From: an uncultured Brevibacterium sp.
GTDB lineage: Bacteria; Actinomycetota; Actinomycetes; Actinomycetales; Brevibacteriaceae
Length of the DNA: 8,781 bases
Direction of reading: 5' to 3'
Assembly (NCBI GenBank): GCA_902489215.1
Contig: CABTZE010000084.1
Coordinates: 1-8,781 of the forward strand
Shown: one piece after another, positions 6,274 through 8,781 of the stretch
Layout: each line of letters starts with the position of its first letter
How positions within the stretch are numbered: the first letter of the stretch is position 1
Translations under genes and position numbers: made by a program
The notes under the pieces: generated by a model
The model's database searches: none
Told to the model about the DNA's origin: nothing
Seen by the model: the letters and a program-made list of their open reading frames with translations, nothing else

Positions 6274-7218
6274 GTGGCTGATGCTCGTTTGCCCACTCTT
6301 CTGCGATCCAAGGGAATCTTTCACTGCGACACCCTCCTTCCCAGGACGACAGGCCTCCACTTGCCTCCCCTCAAAGGGTCCGTCATGTATCACCTCGTAC
6401 TGCGCGGAACGTGCATCGTCTCCTGCGGGATTGACTCCACAACCGCAGAAGAAGGGGATATCGTCCTCGTCCCCCACGGCAGCGGACACCGCATAGCCGC
6501 GACACACAACCCAGAGTCATGGATCAGCCTTGAAGACAGTGGGCGTGAAGATCTCGGCGAAGGCATCGAGCGACTCGACCTGTCCGGAGGCCATGCGGAA
6601 AGTCATGTCGTCTGCGGCGCCCTAACGCTCGAGCATCCCGCCTCTCCGGGAGTACCTCGCCGGCTGCCAGCTTTGTTGGGAACGGCAGCCGAGCGGGAGG
6701 ATCTCGAGGGAAGCCGAGCCGTGGCTCGACTCGTGCTTCAGGAAGCAGAGCGTCGGCTGCCGGGGTGGGCACAGATCAGCGCCCACCTCGTAGAGGCTCT
6801 TGCGATGCGTGAGATCCGTCGGGCAATCACCGATGCTCCGTTCGAAGCCGGTTGGTGGTCAGCGTCCAACGATGACGCAATCGGACCCGTCCTTGCGGCG
6901 GTGCTTTCCAATCTCAGGCACGAGTGGAGTGTTGCCGCCATGAGCAGCGTGGCCCGCCTGTCACGCAGCGCTTTCAGTGAACGCTTCTCAGCGCTGACCG
7001 GAGAACCTCCCATGGCCTGGGTAACGCGGATGCGCATGACCGAAGCACAGCGGCAGCTGCGGCAAGGAATCGCAGTGTCCGCAGTGGCCCGTGAAGTGGG
7101 ATACGCTTCGGAGGTCTCATTCAGACGCGCCTACCGACGAGTCATAGGGGTCCCGCCGGGACACACTCGCACCGATGGCCCGAACCTGCTTGCTTCAGTC
7201 TCGCGTCCAATCGAGTGA
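6274..7218 (+). CDS. AraC-family transcriptional regulator with N-terminal cupin
   Basis: 314 residues. Residues about 1-180 match the AraC-type cupin sensor (cupin_6): LPTLLRSKGIF (6-16), YHLVLRGTCIV (39-49) and EEGDIVLVPHGSGHRI (59-74), a beta-barrel likely to bind a small effector. Residues about 205-298 form the two-helix-turn-helix DNA-binding domain: first HTH at about 220-241, second at 268-289, closing with the classic VGYASEVSFRRAYRRVIGVPP (275-295). The GTG at 6274 is the only start codon after the in-frame stop at 6235 and has GGAG 5 nt before it. It is divergent from the oxidoreductase/DUF1772 operon, an arrangement common for cupin AraC regulators that control a neighbouring NAD(P)-binding oxidoreductase. 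The effector is unknown. Confidence 0.92.
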   Translation: MADARLPTLLRSKGIFHCDTLLPRTTGLHLPPLKGSVMYHLVLRGTCIVSCGIDSTTAEEGDIVLVPHGSGHRIAATHNPESWISLEDSGREDLGEGIERLDLSGGHAESHVVCGALTLEHPASPGVPRRLPALLGTAAEREDLEGSRAVARLVLQEAERRLPGWAQISAHLVEALAMREIRRAITDAPFEAGWWSASNDDAIGPVLAAVLSNLRHEWSVAAMSSVARLSRSAFSERFSALTGEPPMAWVTRMRMTEAQRQLRQGIAVSAVAREVGYASEVSFRRAYRRVIGVPPGHTRTDGPNLLASVSRPIE

Positions 7219-7219
7219 C

Positions 7220-7229
7220 GATTCGAATC
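7220..7229. repeat. Perfect palindrome between convergent stop codons
   Basis: GATTCGAATC is a perfect 10-bp palindrome in the 9-bp gap between the TGA of the AraC regulator (7216-7218) and the TGA of the HXXEE gene (7228-7230, minus strand). The stem is too short, and no U tract follows, to call it a terminator. Confidence 0.4.
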
Positions 7230-7737
7230 AGGAGAGCCGAAAGGTGCCGCAGAAGCGGGTGAGAGCGCGCCCGGCGCGCAGCGCACCGACGATCAGAGGC
7301 AGCGATGCCAAGTTCCCTGCAGCGAAAACACGTCGGCGAACAGCTGGGCTGCTCGAGCGGGTCGCTGATAGGAAAATCCTCCCGGCGAGGACGGCCATCA
7401 CCGGAGCAGAAGCAAGGCCGCCGTGGTAGCAGCGCTGGATGAGCGCTCGCCCGATATGCACCCCCGCGTTCCCTGCCAGCGCAGCCGAGGGCCCTCCCAG
7501 GAGGATCGCACGACGGAGCCCTTCCGAACGCACACCGACAAGGCAGGCAGCACTGACTGCCACTGTCAGCAGACCGGTCGCCACACCGGATGAAGGTGCA
7601 TCCGCCCACGGGCCGCGCCGCGTCATCCAGGTGGGCAGCTTTTCGAGATCTTTGGGAAGGTGGGCGATTTCTTCCACATTGTGCACGGCGAAAACACCTA
7701 GGAGGACCAGCACCTCGCCTTGTTCATCTGCAAACAT
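7228..7737 (-). CDS. HXXEE domain-containing membrane protein
   Basis: A 169-residue protein with four or five hydrophobic segments. The name-giving motif is H19-N-V-E22-E23 within FAVHNVEEIAHLP (16-28), and the second conserved region shows N90, H94 and H105 with the final glycines GG before another membrane segment, as in the HXXEE family. The His/Glu positions suggest a membrane-embedded metal site, but the function of the family is not known. The ATG at 7737 is chosen because AAAGGA lies 8 nt upstream; the open frame continues 18 codons further with no support. It converges on the AraC regulator with only 9 bp between the stops, and follows the Cys-rich protein gene on the same strand with a 111-bp gap, so it probably has its own promoter. 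Confidence 0.85.
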   Translation of the reverse strand: MFADEQGEVLVLLGVFAVHNVEEIAHLPKDLEKLPTWMTRRGPWADAPSSGVATGLLTVAVSAACLVGVRSEGLRRAILLGGPSAALAGNAGVHIGRALIQRCYHGGLASAPVMAVLAGRIFLSATRSSSPAVRRRVFAAGNLASLPLIVGALRAGRALTRFCGTFRLS

Positions 7738-7778
7738 TTGACAGTTCCTTTCGGATCGCCGCCACGCCGCCTCATCAC

Positions 7779-7784
7779 AGAATA
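7779..7784 (-). promoter_or_regulatory. Possible -10 box for the HXXEE gene
   Basis: TATTCT on the minus strand fits TANNNT and lies about 40 nt before the HXXEE start. TTGTTC further upstream is 20 nt away, rather long for a -35 box. An inverted repeat TCCACC (7794-7799) / GGTGGA (7811-7816) lies just upstream. This is weak evidence. Confidence 0.3.
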
Positions 7785-7820
7785 TGGTCATTGTCCACCG
7801 CTATGAACAAGGTGGAGGTC

Positions 7821-7835
7821 GGCTGACTGTCAGCC
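7821..7835. terminator. Palindrome downstream of the Cys-rich protein gene
   Basis: GGCTGAC (7821-7827), a single T and GTCAGCC (7829-7835) form a perfect inverted repeat 13 nt beyond the stop of the Cys-rich gene on the minus strand. As a hairpin it would have a 5-bp stem and an ACTGT-like loop with no U tract, so it is at best a weak terminator; a binding site for a dimeric regulator is equally possible. Confidence 0.3.
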
Positions 7836-7848
7836 TGCTGGCTGGGAA

Positions 7849-8028
7849 TCAGCGGCCGAACAGGCGAGCGAAGAATCCGCCCGAACCGGCCTGCGCTTTT
7901 TCTGCGTCCGAGTGTTTGCCATCGCACCACTGCGAGGCGGGAACCTGCTTTTTGACATCGGCAATGTGCTGGCCGCAACCGGCCCACGTCGTTTTACTGC
8001 ACACACGGCAGGTGACTGGTCGGCACAT
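7849..8028 (-). CDS. Small Cys/His-rich protein, putative zinc ribbon (59 aa)
   Basis: A 59-residue protein that a 60-residue cutoff would miss. It begins MCRPVTCRVCSKTTWAGCGQ and has C7-x2-C10, then C18-x2-H21, then QWC at 33-35 and H39: a CxxC-x7-CxxH pattern that could hold one zinc ion, plus C2, C35 and H39. The tail GSGGFFARLFGR (48-59) is hydrophobic and basic. The strong ribosome binding site AAGGAG 6 nt before the ATG at 8028 supports expression. Similar short proteins with a TTWAGCGxH core occur widely in bacteria as conserved hypothetical proteins, from memory; function is not known. It is divergent from the CsoR/CstR-type regulator, with the shared 164-bp gap carrying that regulator's operator, so metal- or thiol-responsive expression is plausible. 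Confidence 0.87.
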   Translation of the reverse strand: MCRPVTCRVCSKTTWAGCGQHIADVKKQVPASQWCDGKHSDAEKAQAGSGGFFARLFGR

Positions 8029-8060
8029 ATGATTCTCCTTTTAGATGCGTAGGTGCGTGT

Positions 8061-8087
8061 TTTTCAGCTGTGCGATCAAGCTGAAAA
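8061..8087. repeat. Inverted repeat in the leader of the Cys-rich gene
   Basis: TTTTCAGCT (8061-8069) and AGCTGAAAA (8079-8087) are perfect 9-bp arms around a 9-nt loop. It lies 33 nt before the start of the Cys-rich gene. If transcription starts near 8091, from the possible minus-strand -10 box TATATT at 8098-8103, this would fold in the 5' leader RNA; otherwise it is a DNA-binding site. There is no U tract on either side, so it is not a normal terminator. Confidence 0.5.
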
Positions 8088-8099
8088 CTCAGCGCCCAA

Positions 8100-8119
8100 T
8101 ATACACCCGGGGGTATACT
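8100..8119 (+). promoter_or_regulatory. CsoR/CstR-type operator overlapping the promoter
   Basis: TATACACCCGGGGGTATA (8100-8117) is an 18-bp palindrome with one mismatched pair, of the ATACCCC-GGGGTAT type bound by CsoR/DUF156 repressors. TATACT (8114-8119) overlaps its right half and serves as -10 box for the repressor gene 74 nt downstream. On the other strand TATATT (8098-8103) could serve the Cys-rich gene. Binding would block both promoters, giving autorepression. Confidence 0.78.
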
Positions 8120-8192
8120 TTGCATAGCCGGTCGGGCATATGTTTCCGACCTCAGCGCGCTCCCACAGCGAATGAAAGCAGGAGAATTGCAC

Positions 8193-8483
8193 ATGCACAC
8201 CGAGACAGTCGACGCTCCAAGCGAAGGCGCCATCCCCGCCGAAGCCAAGCGCAAAGTCCTCAACCGTCTGCGCCGAGCCGAAGGCCAGCTGGCCGCTGTC
8301 ATCCGGCAGGTCGAAGATGATGCCAACTGCCGCACCTCCATTCAGCAGCTCGCCGCCGTATCCAAAGCGCTCGACCGCGCGGGATTCCTCATGATCTCGA
8401 GCGCGCTGCGCGAATGCCTCACCGACCCGGACGGTGAACTCCAGCCAGAGGAACTCGAAAAGCTCTTCCTGTCGCTGGCCTGA
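8193..8483 (+). CDS. CsoR/CstR-family (DUF156) metal- or persulfide-sensing repressor
   Basis: 96 residues; an all-alpha DNA-binding repressor acting as a tetramer in this family. Visible: the VLNRLRRAEGQL helix start, then the sensing cysteine in DDANCRTSIQQLAAVSKAL, followed by LDRAGFLMISSALRECLTD with the second cysteine. In copper-sensing CsoR the residue four before that second cysteine is the copper ligand His; here it is Ala, so the x-C-H-C copper fingerprint is broken. The remaining Cys pair resembles CstR-like persulfide sensors. The C-terminus PEELEKLFLSLA is typical of actinobacterial members. The ATG at 8193 is chosen because AGGAG precedes it by 8 nt; an ATG at 8172 has no ribosome binding site. 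A CsoR-type palindrome covers its promoter. No rhodanese, copper ATPase or other usual target follows before the sequence ends. Confidence 0.9.
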   Translation: MHTETVDAPSEGAIPAEAKRKVLNRLRRAEGQLAAVIRQVEDDANCRTSIQQLAAVSKALDRAGFLMISSALRECLTDPDGELQPEELEKLFLSLA

Positions 8484-8538
8484 GCGGGCGACGCCGCGGC
8501 GGAACGACCGGCAGCCCGACACCTCGCCCTAAAACCTC

Positions 8539-8649
8539 CGCACACCCTTTAGCCGGAATCTGCGCCTTAGCAACAACTGCTAACGGGAGTTTCTGTTGCT
8601 AACGGGAGTGTTCCTGCGGCTAAAGCGTGGATTCCTTAACCGGTGTGCG
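8539..8649. repeat. Nested inverted repeats with five TTAGC/GCTAA motifs
   Basis: Three nested inverted repeats: CGCACACC (8539-8546) / GGTGTGCG (8642-8649); CTTTAGCCG (8547-8555) / CGGCTAAAG (8617-8625); TTAGCAACA (8567-8575) / TGTTGCTAA (8594-8602). The direct repeat TGCTAACGGGAGT occurs at 8578-8590 and 8597-8609. The pentamer TTAGC or its complement appears five times in 75 bp (8549, 8567, 8579, 8598, 8619). GGAATC (8555-8560) / GATTCC (8630-8635) gives an alternative pairing. No gene fits. It may be a multi-site regulatory region, a repeat family member or a structured RNA. Confidence 0.6.
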
Positions 8650-8781
8650 CACGGGGCATGAAAAAGCTCGGGGAACGATTTCCAAGTCCGGGCCTTGCAT
8701 ACTCGCGCGCGGGGGGGCTTGTAACCCCCCGCTCCTTGCACCACCCGGACCCCTACCCCTACCCTCCACCCACTCCGCCCC
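8650..8781. other. Gene-free right end with G/C hairpin and C-rich tail
   Basis: No coding region is supported. GCGGGGGG (8709-8716) and CCCCCCGC (8725-8732) form an 8-bp hairpin with an 8-nt loop, with no U tract after it. From about 8741 the sequence is C-rich with the short repeat CCCCTACCCCTACCCT (8750-8765). Like the left end it looks like a low-quality assembly edge, though a true GC-rich terminator is possible. Confidence 0.5.

Noticed and set aside
6230..6496. 88-codon plus-strand frame starting at a good ATG
   Set aside because: Past the start region it is the wrong frame of the AraC gene, rich in Ser and Pro; kept only as a possible upstream ORF or sign of a frameshift.
8045..8320. 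91-codon plus-strand frame over the CsoR promoter
   Set aside because: Runs through the operator and the repressor gene in a different frame with Arg/Pro/Ser-rich product.
8539..8649. CRISPR-like repeat array
   Set aside because: Repeats are only 13 bp, two exact copies, mixed with inverted copies and no regular spacers or cas genes.
8750..8765. Telomere-like CCCCTACCCCTACCCT at the right end
   Set aside because: Too few copies, in an obviously low-complexity edge; actinobacterial linear ends use long palindromes, not such repeats.

Overview
The window looks like chromosomal DNA of a high-GC actinomycete. Four things point there: a mycoredoxin-type CGYC glutaredoxin (the family that works with mycothiol), a fused CopD/CtaG copper protein of the kind found in Actinobacteria, GTG starts, and two genes whose TANNNT -10 box lies 6-7 nt before the start codon, as in leaderless actinobacterial transcripts. 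I cannot name a genus. The presence of CtaG implies a respiring cell with a heme-copper oxidase. No rRNA, tRNA, CRISPR array, transposase or phage gene is visible.

Layout. (a) 1-91 is a cytosine-rich low-complexity end, probably an assembly edge. (b) 92-1429, minus: an MHS-type MFS transporter, with repeats that look like operators in its upstream region. (c) 1725-3953, minus: a large CopD-CtaG membrane fusion protein. (d) 4039-4077: a strong hairpin terminator, then 4098-4376, minus: mycoredoxin. (e) 4501-4851, plus: a small acidic protein of unknown function, divergent from mycoredoxin and probably leaderless. (f) 4974-6168, minus: a two-gene unit made of an NAD(P)-binding SDR/NmrA-like oxidoreductase followed by a DUF1772 (anthrone-oxygenase-like) membrane protein. 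A plus-strand AraC/cupin regulator (6274-7218) diverges from it across 105 bp that carry two phased palindromes. (g) 7228-7737, minus: an HXXEE membrane protein, convergent with the regulator. (h) 7849-8028, minus: a 59-residue Cys/His-rich putative zinc-ribbon protein. It is divergent from a CsoR/CstR-family repressor (8193-8483, plus) that has a classic CsoR-type palindrome over its own promoter. (i) 8484-8781: no gene, but a dense set of nested inverted and direct repeats followed by a G/C-homopolymer, C-rich end.

How the genes may work together. Three small regulatory circuits can be read from the sequence. AraC regulator, SDR and DUF1772 form a divergent, probably inducible redox or detoxification unit. 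The CsoR/CstR-type repressor probably represses itself and possibly the divergent Cys-rich protein; it lacks the copper-ligand histidine, so persulfide or another thiol-reactive signal is as likely as copper. CtaG/CopD and mycoredoxin are housekeeping copper-delivery and thiol-redox functions. No large novel system is evident. The best leads are the Cys-rich protein with its atypical CsoR-family partner and operator, the phased palindromes in the AraC-SDR gap, and the repeat cluster at the right end.
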